A stretch of DNA of 64,000 nt from NCBI RefSeq assembly GCF_005871085.1, contig NZ_VAUP01000015.1:372001-436000 (forward strand). The letters are read 5' to 3'. Shown in pieces: positions 48,598 through 56,643 of the stretch. A program made the position numbers and the translations under genes. The DNA comes from Xanthobacter autotrophicus. Lineage in GTDB: Bacteria; Pseudomonadota; Alphaproteobacteria; Rhizobiales; Xanthobacteraceae. The notes below the pieces were generated by a model. The model worked only from the letters and a program-made list of their open reading frames with translations, was not told where the DNA came from and searched no databases. Numbering within the stretch: position 1 is the first letter of the stretch; each line of letters starts with the position of its first letter.

Positions 48598-49506
48598 TCA
48601 GTGCCGGGGTGCGAGCAGCTCCTGCGGCAGGGCGCGGCACACCTGCGCCACATCGGCCAGAAGCCGGCCCATGGCCGAGGTCTTGCGCCACAGCAGGGCG
48701 ATCTGCCGGCTGGGCTTGGAATCGCTGAATTCCAACAGGTGGATGTTCTCGGCCGGCCGGGTGGGATTGCGCGTTGCCAGCATGGGCAGCAGCGTCATGC
48801 CCACCCCCGCCGCCACCATCTGGCGCAGGGTTTCAAGACTGGTGGCGCGGAATTCCGACTTCTCCCGCGCCCCGGCCATCTGGCACACGTCCAGCGCCTG
48901 GTCGCGCAGGCAGTGGCCGTCCTCCAGCAGCATCAAATTATAGCGCGACAGCTCGGTGATGGAGAGGTTGTCGCGGCTGGCCAGCGCATGGGTGCCCGGC
49001 ACGGCGAGGAGGAACGGCTCCTCAAACAGGAACTCGGAATGGAAGTGGCTGTCGTGCACCGGAAGCGCCAGGAAGGCGGCATCCAGCGTGCCGTAATTCA
49101 GGCGCGAGATGAGGGCGGCGCTCTTCTCCTCGAACAGCAGCAGTTCCAGCTCCGGGAAGCGGGCGCGGATGAGGGGTACCACATGAGGCAGGAGGTAAGG
49201 CCCCAGCGTCGGGAACACGCCGAGCTTGAGCGCGCCGGCCTCCGCCGCGCAACTGCGGCGGGCGCCTTCCTTCAATTGCTCCACCTCGTCGAGGATGCGC
49301 CGCGCCCGCTCCACCGCCTCGCGGCCGGCGGGGGTGAGCATGACGCGTCGCGGGGCCCGCTCCACCAGCGGCACGCCCAGTTCCTCCTCCAGCTTGCGCA
49401 GCTGGGTGGAGAGGGTGGGCTGGCTGACAAGGCACGCCTCGGCCGCCCGCCGGAAGTTCCGGTGGTCGGCCAGGGCGACGAGATATTGCAGTTCGCGCAA
49501 GGTCAC
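48598..49506 (-). CDS. oxyR: Hydrogen-peroxide sensor and LysR-type activator OxyR
   Basis: OxyR senses peroxide through a reversible disulfide and activates antioxidant genes. The 302-residue product has the LysR helix-turn-helix (FRRAAEACLVSQPTLSTQLRKLEEELG) and, at exactly the positions of E. coli OxyR, Cys199 and Cys208 in EDGHCLRDQALDVC. The surrounding block GHCLRDQ is diagnostic. It is the third gene of ahpC-ahpF-oxyR on the minus strand and lies 58 bases after ahpF. Peroxide-induced autoregulation by read-through is therefore likely. A tandem OxyR-type site lies in front of ahpC (51912-51948). Confidence 0.95.
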   Translation of the reverse strand: MTLRELQYLVALADHRNFRRAAEACLVSQPTLSTQLRKLEEELGVPLVERAPRRVMLTPAGREAVERARRILDEVEQLKEGARRSCAAEAGALKLGVFPTLGPYLLPHVVPLIRARFPELELLLFEEKSAALISRLNYGTLDAAFLALPVHDSHFHSEFLFEEPFLLAVPGTHALASRDNLSITELSRYNLMLLEDGHCLRDQALDVCQMAGAREKSEFRATSLETLRQMVAAGVGMTLLPMLATRNPTRPAENIHLLEFSDSKPSRQIALLWRKTSAMGRLLADVAQVCRALPQELLAPRH

Positions 49507-49564
49507 CGCAGGCGGCCCCCATCGGAGGTCGCCCGGAAGAAGAGGAAGTGGCGTGCCCGGCCAG

Positions 49565-51154
49565 TCACGCGGCCTTCACCGCCTCTTCCTTCGGCGCGCT
49601 GGAGCGGATGAGGTGATCGAAGGCGGAGAGCGAGGCCTTGGCGCCTTCGCCCAGCGCAATCACGATCTGCTTGTAGGGCACCGTGGTGCAGTCGCCGGCG
49701 GCGAATACGCCGGGCACCGAGGTCTGGCCGTGGGCATCCACCACGATCTCGCCGCGGGGGGAAAGCTCCACCGCGCCCTTCAGCCATTCGGTGTTGGGCA
49801 GAAGGCCGATCTGCACGAAGATGCCCTCCAGTTCCACCTTCACGCTGTCGCCGGTGTTGCGGTTCTCGTAGACAAGGCCGCTCACCTTCTGGCCGTCGCC
49901 CAGCACTTCGGTGGTCTTGGCCGAGGTGAGGATGGTGACGTTGGACAGGCTCTTGAGCTTGCGCTGGAGTACGTCGTCGGCGCGCAGCGCGCTGTCGAAC
50001 TCGATCAGCGTCACATGGGCGACGATGCCGGCCAGATCGATGGCCGCTTCCACGCCGGAATTGCCGCCGCCGATCACCGCCACGCGCTTGCCCTTGAACA
50101 GCGGGCCGTCGCAATGGGGGCAATAGGCCACGCCCTTGTTGCGATAGGTGTCCTCGCCCGGCACGTTCATCTGCCGCCAGCGGGCGCCGGTGGCCAGGAT
50201 CACCGTCTTGGAGCGCAGGCTCGCGCCGTTGGCGAATTCCACCTCGATGATGTCGGCGCCGGGCACCAGCTTCACCGCCTTCTGGAGGTTGAGGATATCC
50301 ACCTCATACTCGCGCACGTGCTGCTCCAGCGCGGCGGCAAGCTTCGGGCCCTCGGTGTAAGGCACGGAGATGAAATTCTCGATGGCCATGGTGTCCAGCA
50401 CCTGCCCGCCGAAGCGCTCGGCGGCGACGCCGGTGCGGATGCCCTTGCGCGCCGCATAGATGGCCGCCGTGGCGCCGGCCGGGCCACCGCCCACCACCAG
50501 CACGTCGAAGCGGTTCATCTCGGCCATGCGCTTGGCGTCGCGGGCGGCCGCGCCGGTGTCGAGCTTGGCGACGATCTCCTCGACGCCCATCCGGCCCTGG
50601 CCGAAGACTTCGCCGTTCAGGTACACGGTGGGCACCGACATGACCTGCCGGGCATCCACTTCCTTCTGGAACAGGGCGCCGTCGATGGCCACATGGCGGA
50701 TGTTCGGGTTCAGCACGGCCATGAGGTTCAGGGCCTGCACCACGTCCGGGCAGTTCTGGCAGGACTGGGAGAAATAGGTCTCGAAGACGAAGTTGCCATC
50801 CAGCGCCTTGATCTGCTCGATGACCTCCGGCTCCAGCTTGGGCGGATAGCCGCCGGTCTGCAGCAGCGCCAGCACCAGCGAAGTAAATTCGTGGCCCATG
50901 GGCAGGCCGGCGAAGGTGAGCGCGATGCTCTCGCCGGGGCTCGACAGGGCGAAGGAGGGCACGCGCGCGCCGGCGGCATCGCCATCGCGGCGCTCGGCGA
51001 CGGTGACCTTGGCGGAACACTCGGTGATGTCGGAGAGCAGTTCCAGCATCTCCTTCGACTTCGCGCCGTCATCCACGAAGGCGGTGATTTCCACGGGCCG
51101 GACGAGCCGCTCCAGATACGCCTTGAGCTGAGTCTTCATGGCTGTGTCGAGCAT
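49565..51154 (-). CDS. ahpF: Alkyl hydroperoxide reductase subunit F
   Basis: AhpF is a flavoprotein that passes electrons from NADH to AhpC. The 529-residue product has the N-terminal thioredoxin-like double domain with the redox pair Cys132/Cys135 (SCQNCPDV). The FAD-binding region is [23 protein letters not shown]. The thioredoxin-reductase-like active site Cys345/Cys348 is in VAYCPHCDG, the same numbering as E. coli. Start [17 protein letters not shown] fits family N-termini; a second ATG five codons later is possible. It lies 111 bases after ahpC, with a strong hairpin in between. Confidence 0.96.
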   Translation of the reverse strand: MLDTAMKTQLKAYLERLVRPVEITAFVDDGAKSKEMLELLSDITECSAKVTVAERRDGDAAGARVPSFALSSPGESIALTFAGLPMGHEFTSLVLALLQTGGYPPKLEPEVIEQIKALDGNFVFETYFSQSCQNCPDVVQALNLMAVLNPNIRHVAIDGALFQKEVDARQVMSVPTVYLNGEVFGQGRMGVEEIVAKLDTGAAARDAKRMAEMNRFDVLVVGGGPAGATAAIYAARKGIRTGVAAERFGGQVLDTMAIENFISVPYTEGPKLAAALEQHVREYEVDILNLQKAVKLVPGADIIEVEFANGASLRSKTVILATGARWRQMNVPGEDTYRNKGVAYCPHCDGPLFKGKRVAVIGGGNSGVEAAIDLAGIVAHVTLIEFDSALRADDVLQRKLKSLSNVTILTSAKTTEVLGDGQKVSGLVYENRNTGDSVKVELEGIFVQIGLLPNTEWLKGAVELSPRGEIVVDAHGQTSVPGVFAAGDCTTVPYKQIVIALGEGAKASLSAFDHLIRSSAPKEEAVKAA

Positions 51155-51201
51155 GGCAATTCTCCGACGAATGCTTTGTAAAACGAGAAGGTGCTCCGCA
51201 C

Positions 51202-51226
51202 CCGCCGCGCGCAGAACGCGCGGCGG
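51202..51226 (-). terminator. Strong stem-loop between ahpC and ahpF
   Basis: Perfect 10-bp stem CCGCCGCGCG / CGCGCGGCGG with a five-base loop. On the minus strand it is preceded by a C-run (complement of the nine G's at 51228-51236) and not followed by U's. It could stabilise the ahpC mRNA 3' end or reduce read-through into ahpF, matching the usual excess of AhpC over AhpF. Confidence 0.6.
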
Positions 51227-51265
51227 AGGGGGGGGGTCCTCCCCAATGGAAGGACCCGGACGGCC

Positions 51266-51829
51266 TCAGATCTTGCCGACGAGGTCGAGCGAGGGGGCAA
51301 GGGTCGCCTCGCCTTCCTGCCACTTGGCCGGGCACACCTCGCCAGGATGGGAGGCGACGTACTGCGCAGCCTTGATCTTCCGCAAAAGCTCGGAAGCGTC
51401 GCGGCCGATGCCCTCGGCGGTGACTTCCACGGCCTGGATGATGCCGTTGGGGTCCACGATGAAGGTGCCGCGATCGGCGAGGCCCTGGCCCGCGCGCATC
51501 ACTTCGAAGTTGTTGGTGATGGCGCCGCTGGCGTCACCGAGCATGGCGTACTGCACCTTGCCGATGGTCTCGGACGAATCGTGCCACGCCTTGTGGGTGA
51601 AGTGGGTGTCGGTGGAGACCGAATAGACCTCGACGCCGAGCTTCTTGAAATCTTCGTAGTGATCGGCGAGATCACCCAGCTCGGTGGGGCACACGAAGGT
51701 GAAATCGGCCGGGTAGAAGAAGAACACCGACCACTTGCCGGCGAGGTCCGCCTCGGAAACGTCGATGAACTTGCCCTGCTTGAAAGCGGTGGTCTTGAAA
51801 GGCTTGACCGGAGTATTGACGAGGGACAT
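51266..51829 (-). CDS. ahpC: Alkyl hydroperoxide reductase subunit C (typical 2-Cys peroxiredoxin)
   Basis: AhpC reduces hydrogen peroxide and organic peroxides using electrons from AhpF. The 187-residue product has the peroxidatic Cys47 in FTFVCPTE and the resolving Cys166 in [18 protein letters not shown] and the C-terminal tail match AhpC1-type peroxiredoxins. ATG 51829 has AAGGA six bases upstream. It is the first gene of the ahpC-ahpF-oxyR operon. Confidence 0.97.
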   Translation of the reverse strand: MSLVNTPVKPFKTTAFKQGKFIDVSEADLAGKWSVFFFYPADFTFVCPTELGDLADHYEDFKKLGVEVYSVSTDTHFTHKAWHDSSETIGKVQYAMLGDASGAITNNFEVMRAGQGLADRGTFIVDPNGIIQAVEVTAEGIGRDASELLRKIKAAQYVASHPGEVCPAKWQEGEATLAPSLDLVGKI

Positions 51830-51911
51830 GGCAATTCCTTGGATGGCTGTTGCGGTGCGAGAGGCCAGGGCCTTCGCGATGCAACATAAGGCCGAGCTAG
51901 GGATAAATGAA

Positions 51912-51948
51912 ATAGATAAGATTGTCGATATCGATAGATATTAGCTAT
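51912..51948. promoter_or_regulatory. Tandem OxyR-type binding site upstream of ahpC
   Basis: The region 51934-51948 reads ATAGATATTAGCTAT, an exact match to the OxyR half-site ATAG-n-T-nnn-A-n-CTAT. Seven bases earlier, 51912-51926 reads ATAGATAAGATTGTC, which matches the ATAG-n-T-nnn-A part with a degenerate right arm. The seven-base spacing is that of the E. coli tandem OxyR consensus. The site lies 83-119 bases before the ahpC ATG. The consensus is established; its use here is inference. Confidence 0.8.
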
Positions 51949-52137
51949 CACAAAACCACCCAACCGGTTCATCCGGCGGCGAAAGCCCGTGAAACAGGCA
52001 GCTGGGACAAGCGGGGGCGCGGCCGAAAGTGCGGTGCGACATTTGCGCGCGACTTACGTCGGGAAAGACGATGGCGCGGTCCCACAGCGGCTAGCTTGGG
52101 ACCCGGCCAGCGCAGCGCCGCCCCGGCCACTCCATAG

Positions 52138-52160
52138 ATCCCCCGGTCAAGCCGGGGGAT
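52138..52160. repeat. Short intergenic palindrome
   Basis: ATCCCCCGG and CCGGGGGAT are separated by TCAAG. Palindromes built on this CCCGG-TCAAG-CCGGG core are common between genes in alphaproteobacteria; a functional role is not established. Confidence 0.7.
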
Positions 52161-52204
52161 GACGGTTGGGAGGATTTACATCCGCTTGAAACTCGGCGCC
52201 GTCG

Positions 52205-52242
52205 CCCCCTCTCCCGCTTGCGGGGGAGGGTTGGGGAGGGGG
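52205..52242 (+). repeat. Dispersed GC-rich palindromic repeat, copy 1
   Basis: The core CCCTCTCCCGCTTGCGGG is followed by GGAGGGTTGGGG-type sequence. Two more copies lie at 56514-56552 (same orientation) and 56597-56636 (inverted). All are non-coding. The element resembles the short palindromes scattered through Hyphomicrobiales genomes. Confidence 0.8.
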
Positions 52243-52312
52243 CAGACCCCGGCCAAATGACACCGGCGGGCAAGGGTGAAAACCACCCCGGCCCCACCCT
52301 GCCCCCCCGCTT

Positions 52313-52374
52313 CGAAGCCGGATGTTTCCGGCTTCGGCTCTTGGGGAACCGAACTCGGCAACGGCCGAGTTCGG
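52313..52374 (-). terminator. Two back-to-back perfect hairpins after the MarR gene
   Basis: Hairpin 1 (52349-52374) has the 11-bp stem CCGAACTCGGC / GCCGAGTTCGG and loop AACG. Hairpin 2 (52313-52336) has the 10-bp stem CGAAGCCGGA / TCCGGCTTCG and loop TGTT. They start 66 bases after the MarR stop on the transcribed minus strand. There is no uridine run, so they may act as a 3' barrier to exonucleases or as non-canonical terminators of the long nicotinate operon. Confidence 0.6.
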
Positions 52375-52439
52375 ACGGGCGAGGGTTCTCACCGTGCCAG
52401 ATCGCAGGATTACGGCTGCGCCCTGCGCGCAGACCGCCC

Positions 52440-52937
52440 CTACCGCAGCCGCGCCAAGAGCTTCAGCAGCGTGGCGCGCTCGGCCGGATCAAGCGGCGCC
52501 AGCGTTTCCTCGGTGATGGCGAAGGCGTTGGGGGTGGCGCGGGCGATCACCGCGCGTCCCGCCTCGGTGGGCAGCACCACGAGGAGCCGCGCATCCTCGG
52601 GGTCGGGCCGGGTCTCCACGAAGCCGCGCCGCGCGAGCCGGTCCACCACGCCCTTGATGGTGGCCGCATCCATGGCGGTGTGGCGGCCCAGAAGATTCTG
52701 CGAGCAGGGGCCGGTCTCGGCCAGCTTCGCCAGCGCGGCCCATTGGGTCATGGTGAGCTCGTCACCGATGCGCGCGGCGAACAAGGTGGCATGGCGCTGC
52801 GCCACCTGGCGCAGCATGAAGCCGACCTGCTCGTCGAGGATATAGGGCGCGATGGCCTTGGCGCGGCGCGCCGGGCGGCGGGGAGGCGCGGCCTCCGCCG
52901 GTTCGGCCTTGACCGCTGCGGACTTTCTTTGAGCCAT
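52440..52937 (-). CDS. MarR-family regulator, NicR/BpsR-like
   Basis: MarR proteins are dimeric winged-helix regulators that release DNA on binding a small aromatic. The 165-residue product has a basic, alanine-rich N-terminal tail and then YILDEQVGFMLRQVAQRHATLFAARI. The winged helix follows: TMTQWAALAKLAETGPCSQNLLGRHTAMDAATIKGVVDRLARRG. These blocks resemble NicR of Pseudomonas putida and BpsR of Bordetella, repressors of nicotinate genes that respond to 6-hydroxynicotinate. It is the last gene of the operon, two bases after livF. The NicR role is inferred from similarity and context. Confidence 0.85.
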   Translation of the reverse strand: MAQRKSAAVKAEPAEAAPPRRPARRAKAIAPYILDEQVGFMLRQVAQRHATLFAARIGDELTMTQWAALAKLAETGPCSQNLLGRHTAMDAATIKGVVDRLARRGFVETRPDPEDARLLVVLPTEAGRAVIARATPNAFAITEETLAPLDPAERATLLKLLARLR

Positions 52938-52939
52938 GC

Positions 52940-53644
52940 CTACACCGCCAGATATGCGTCGCGAATCTCGGGGTTCGCCTCAAGGTCCGCCATGGTACCA
53001 GAGAACCTTATGCGACCCTTCTCGATAATATAGGCGCGATCCGAGATCAGCTTGGCGAAGTGCAGGTTCTGCTCCGAGATGACGATGGAGAGGCCCTGTT
53101 TCTTCATGGTGAGGATGGCATCCGCCATCTGCTCCACGATCTTGGGCGCGAGCCCCTCGGAGGGTTCGTCCAGCAGTACCAGGGAGGGATTGCCCATGAG
53201 CGTGCGGCCGATGGTGAGCATCTGCTGCTCGCCGCCGCTCATCTGGCCGCCGGGGCGCTTGCGCATCTCGCCGAGGTTGGGGAACAGCACATAGAGCTGC
53301 TCCGGGCTCCAGGTGGCGACGCCGGGGCGCGGCGCCTGCCGGCCCACCATGAAGTTCTCCTCCACGGTGAGCTGGTTGAAGATGCGCCGGTCCTCGGGCA
53401 CGTAGCCGAGGCCCCGGCGCACGATCTCATAGGTGGGCAGGGCGGAGACATCTTCCCCGTCGAATACCACCGTGCCGGCGCGCTGGGGCACGAGGCCCAC
53501 GATGGAGCGGAAGGTGGTGCTCTTGCCAGCGCCGTTGCGGCCGAGCAGCGCCACCACTTCGCCGGCGCCTACCTCCAGCCCCACGTCGTAGAGGATGTGG
53601 GCCGGGCCGTAATGGCTGTTGAGGTTCGAGACCTGGAGTTTCAT
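52940..53644 (-). CDS. Branched-chain-type ABC importer ATP-binding protein, LivF family
   Basis: One of the two ATPases of the importer in the nicotinate operon, 234 residues. Walker A is GRNGAGKST, the signature MSGGEQQMLTIGRTL, Walker B LVLLDEPSEGLAP, and the YEIVRRGLGYVPEDRRIFNQLTVEEN block is typical of LivF. ATG 53644 overlaps the LivG-like stop by four bases. HAAT-type importers of this kind carry amino acids, amides, urea or aromatic acids. Its position argues for nicotinate or a related pyridine. Confidence 0.92.
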   Translation of the reverse strand: MKLQVSNLNSHYGPAHILYDVGLEVGAGEVVALLGRNGAGKSTTFRSIVGLVPQRAGTVVFDGEDVSALPTYEIVRRGLGYVPEDRRIFNQLTVEENFMVGRQAPRPGVATWSPEQLYVLFPNLGEMRKRPGGQMSGGEQQMLTIGRTLMGNPSLVLLDEPSEGLAPKIVEQMADAILTMKKQGLSIVISEQNLHFAKLISDRAYIIEKGRIRFSGTMADLEANPEIRDAYLAV

Positions 53645-54423
53645 GCGGCGCTCCCCTCGCGATGCCGGGCGTCGTAGAGCAGGCCCTCGCCGAGATAGAT
53701 GGCGCGGACCTGCGGGTCGCGGCGCACCTCCAGTGGCGTGCCACGGGCGATAAGCTGGCCGCGGTTCAGCACCATCACCGCGTCGGCGTGCTCGAACACC
53801 ACGTCCATGTCGTGCTCGGTGAAGAGCACGCCGATGCCCTTCTCCCGCGCGATCTCGGCGGTGAGGCGCATCAGCTCCACCCGCTCCTTGGGGGCCATGC
53901 CTGCGGTGGGCTCGTCCATCAGCAGCAGGCGCGGCTGGTTGGCCAGCGCCACCGCCAGCTCCAGCCGCTTGAGGTCGCCATAGGCCAGCTCCCCGCACGG
54001 CCGCTCGGCCTGGGAGGTGAGGCCCACCAGCTCCAGCAGGCCCTCGGCCTCGGCCCGGCAGGCGGTGCCGGCGAAGCCGAACACGCGCCGGATCAGTCCG
54101 TGGAACGAGAGCAGCGCCACCTGCACGTTCTCCCGCACCGTCATGGAGGAGAAGGTGGCGGTTATCTGGAACGTGCGCCCCACCCCGAGCCGCCACACCG
54201 CGCGCGGCGGCAGGCCCTTGATGTCGCGCCCGTCGATGCGGATGGTGCCGGCATCGGGCTTGATCTGGCCGTTCAACATGTTGAAGCAGGTGCTCTTGCC
54301 CGCCCCGTTGGGGCCGATGAGCGCCAGGAGCGTGCCCGCCTCCAGGCTGAAGGTGACGCCGCGCACCGCATGGACGCCGCCATAGGATTTCTCGAGGTTC
54401 TCGACCTGAAGCAGCAAGCTCAT
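53641..54423 (-). CDS. Branched-chain-type ABC importer ATP-binding protein, LivG family
   Basis: The partner ATPase, 260 residues. Walker A is GPNGAGKST, Walker B LLLMDEPTAGMAP, and the C-terminal extension IYLGEGLLYDARHREG is LivG-like, ending after the characteristic V-x-x-x-YLG. The signature helix is LAYGDLKRLELAVAL, a slight variant of the usual LSYGxQR. ATG 54423 overlaps the permease stop by four bases. It is co-translated with the permease and LivF-like genes. Confidence 0.92.
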   Translation of the reverse strand: MSLLLQVENLEKSYGGVHAVRGVTFSLEAGTLLALIGPNGAGKSTCFNMLNGQIKPDAGTIRIDGRDIKGLPPRAVWRLGVGRTFQITATFSSMTVRENVQVALLSFHGLIRRVFGFAGTACRAEAEGLLELVGLTSQAERPCGELAYGDLKRLELAVALANQPRLLLMDEPTAGMAPKERVELMRLTAEIAREKGIGVLFTEHDMDVVFEHADAVMVLNRGQLIARGTPLEVRRDPQVRAIYLGEGLLYDARHREGSAA

Positions 54424-56312
54424 CGCGCGGCCTCCACCTTGGCAAGGGTTGCGGCCTCGGCTGCGGCCTTTTTCGGGGCGAACCAGCGGTGGCGCATGTC
54501 CTCGATGAAGCCCACCACCCCTTTCGGGAAGGCCAGCACCACCACCACGATCACCGCCCCCAGCACCAGCTTGGAGAGGTCGGTCTGGCTCATGAGCCAG
54601 ATGGCCAGCGCCTTGTAGAGCACCGCCCCCACCACCGCGCCGGACACCGTCTCGATGCCGCCCAGCAGCACCATGACGAGGCCGTCCACCGAGGTCGGGA
54701 TGCCCATGAAATCGGGGAACACCGAGCCCTTCAGGAAGGCGTAGAGCGCCCCGGCGATGCCCGCGAAGGTGCCGGCCACCACGAAGGCGGCCCATTGCAG
54801 GCGCGCCCGGTCCAGCCCGATGGCCTCGGCGCGCAGGGTGCTGTCGCGCACCGCCCTAAGGCCATAGCCGAACGGCGAGAACACCAGCATCCGCAGCAGG
54901 CCGACGCCGATCACCGCCACCGCCAGCGCCAGCCAGAAGAAGCCCTGCGGCCGCGCCGCCCACGTCGACGGCCAGATGCCCAGCAGGCCGTTGTCGCCCC
55001 CCGTCACGTCCACCCACTGGAAGGCGATGGACCAGGCGATCTGCGCGAAGGCCAGCGTCAGCATGGCGAAATAGACGCCCGACAGCCGCACGCAGAACCA
55101 GCCGAACAGCACCGCCCCCACCAGCCCCAAAACCGGGCCGACGAGGAGGGCCGCCTCCATGGGCGCGCCGAGGAACTTCACCATGAAGGCCGCGCCATAG
55201 GCCCCGAGGCCGAAATAGGCGGCATGGCCGAAGGAGGCGAGGCCGCCCACGGTCATGATGAAATGCAGGCTGGCTGCGAACAGCACGAAGATGAGGATTT
55301 CCGCGCCCACGGTGAGGGCATAATTGCCGAGAAAGAAGGGCAGCGTCGCCACCGCGGCCACCGCCACGGCCACCGCCACCCGCTCGGCGGTGGAGAACGG
55401 CCGCCACGGGCGGATAGTGAGGCCGGCGGCGGGCCGCGGCGCGCTCTCGGCCTTGCCGAACAGGCCCCAGGGCCGCACCACCAGCACCACCGCCATCACC
55501 AGGAACACCATGATGAGTGAGATCTGGGGCAGGATGAGAATGCCGAAGGCGTTCAGCTCCGCCACGATGATGGCGGCGACGAACGCCCCCAGCACCGAGC
55601 CCAGCCCGCCGATGACCACCACCACGAACACTTCCACGATAACGGAGAGGTCCATGGTGTGGGTCACCGTGGTGCGCGGGATCTGCAAGGCGCCGCCCAG
55701 CGCGGCGAGGAAGACGCCCAGCGCAAACACACCGGTGAACAGCCATTTCTGGTTCACGCCGAGGGCCGCCACCATCTCGCGATCCTGCGTCGCCGCGCGC
55801 ACCAGCACGCCCCAGCGGGTCTGGTGGAACAGCAGCCACAGGGCGCCGAGCACCACGGGGCCGAGCACCATCAGGAACAGATCGTAGGTGGGCACCATGC
55901 GGCCGAACAGGCTCACCGCGCCGGCAAGGCCGGGGGCGCGTGGGCCGAGCAGGTCCTCAGGCCCCCAGATGACGACCACGAGGTCCTGCACCATCAGCGT
56001 CACGCCGAAGGTGGCGAGGAGCTGGAACAGTTCGGGGGCGTGATAGATGCGGCGCAGCAGCACCATTTCCATCAGTGCGCCCATGGCCGCGACGATGACC
56101 GAGGCGGCGAGGATCGCGCCCCAGAAGCCGATGGGGCCGGCAAGGCGCGTGGTGAGCATGTAGGCCACGTAGGCGCCCAGCATGTAGAAAGCGCCGTGCG
56201 CGAAATTCACGATGCGCGTCACGCCGAAGATGATCGACAGGCCCGACGCCACCAGAAACAGCGACGCGGCGCTGGCGAGCCCGCTCAGGGCCTGGACCAA
56301 CAGGAATTCCAC
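54420..56312 (-). CDS. Fused branched-chain-type ABC permease (LivH-LivM in one chain)
   Basis: In most HAAT importers LivH and LivM are two proteins; here one 630-residue chain holds both. The N-terminal half (about 1-290) is LivH-like, with FLVASGLSIIFGVTRIVNFAHGAFYMLGAYVA and GGLGSVLGAFVAAIIV. After a linker (about 295-320, RPWGLFGKAES) the LivM-like half begins, with VGGLASFGHAAYFGLGAYGAAF and a GGIETVSGAVVGAVLY block. Roughly 17 hydrophobic segments are visible. The start is GTG 56312, preceded by GAGGCGAG. The frame upstream to 56465 runs into repeat DNA. It overlaps livG by four bases. Confidence 0.9.
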   Translation of the reverse strand: MEFLLVQALSGLASAASLFLVASGLSIIFGVTRIVNFAHGAFYMLGAYVAYMLTTRLAGPIGFWGAILAASVIVAAMGALMEMVLLRRIYHAPELFQLLATFGVTLMVQDLVVVIWGPEDLLGPRAPGLAGAVSLFGRMVPTYDLFLMVLGPVVLGALWLLFHQTRWGVLVRAATQDREMVAALGVNQKWLFTGVFALGVFLAALGGALQIPRTTVTHTMDLSVIVEVFVVVVIGGLGSVLGAFVAAIIVAELNAFGILILPQISLIMVFLVMAVVLVVRPWGLFGKAESAPRPAAGLTIRPWRPFSTAERVAVAVAVAAVATLPFFLGNYALTVGAEILIFVLFAASLHFIMTVGGLASFGHAAYFGLGAYGAAFMVKFLGAPMEAALLVGPVLGLVGAVLFGWFCVRLSGVYFAMLTLAFAQIAWSIAFQWVDVTGGDNGLLGIWPSTWAARPQGFFWLALAVAVIGVGLLRMLVFSPFGYGLRAVRDSTLRAEAIGLDRARLQWAAFVVAGTFAGIAGALYAFLKGSVFPDFMGIPTSVDGLVMVLLGGIETVSGAVVGAVLYKALAIWLMSQTDLSKLVLGAVIVVVVLAFPKGVVGFIEDMRHRWFAPKKAAAEAATLAKVEAAR

Positions 56313-56513
56313 TTGTCTCGCCTCTCGTTCACCGGCCTGGAAGGGGTTTTGTTCTTGGACCCGCCGCCGTCGAGGGAGGAGGGTGTTGCGGCAAGGGCGC
56401 GGGCGCCCTGGCCTTTTGGTTTGCACCGGCTGGCCCCCGGCGGGAAAGGGAGAAGCCCTTCGCACGGACGGTGCCTTCGAGCGTCGAGCCCGCCATTCGT
56501 GCCATCCCGCCCT

Positions 56514-56552
56514 GCCCCCTCTCCCGCTTGCGGGGGAGGGTTGGGGTGGGGG
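56514..56552 (+). repeat. Dispersed GC-rich palindromic repeat, copy 2
   Basis: Same core as the copy at 52205, CCCTCTCCCGCTTGCGGG, followed by GGAGGGTTGGGG and GTGGGGG. Confidence 0.8.
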
Positions 56553-56596
56553 AACGCGGCGCTACCCGCCAGCACACTGCCTAAAGGAGAGGCCCT

Positions 56597-56636
56597 GCCC
56601 CCTCCCCGGCACTCCCCCGCAAGCGGGAGAGGGGGA
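56597..56636 (-). repeat. Dispersed GC-rich palindromic repeat, copy 3 (inverted)
   Basis: The reverse orientation of the same core, CCCCCGCAAGCGGGAGAGGG, lies 44 bases from copy 2, so the pair can form a long stem. Confidence 0.8.
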
Positions 56637-56643
56637 GACAACC

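Larger units (their letters stand above)
51949..52439. other. Repeat-rich intergenic region between the peroxide and nicotinate operons
   Basis: I see no gene in these 491 bases. It carries dispersed palindromic repeats at 52138-52160 and 52205-52242 and two strong hairpins at 52313-52336 and 52349-52374, next to the MarR stop. The end near ahpC should hold upstream promoter DNA. Confidence 0.6.
56313..56643. other. Repeat-bearing gap inside the nicotinate operon
   Basis: The 331 bases between the binding-protein gene and the permease carry no gene I can support. They hold two inverted copies of a dispersed repeat (56514-56552, 56597-56636). These could fold together as a large hairpin in the mRNA and lower expression of the downstream permease genes. 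Confidence 0.55.
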
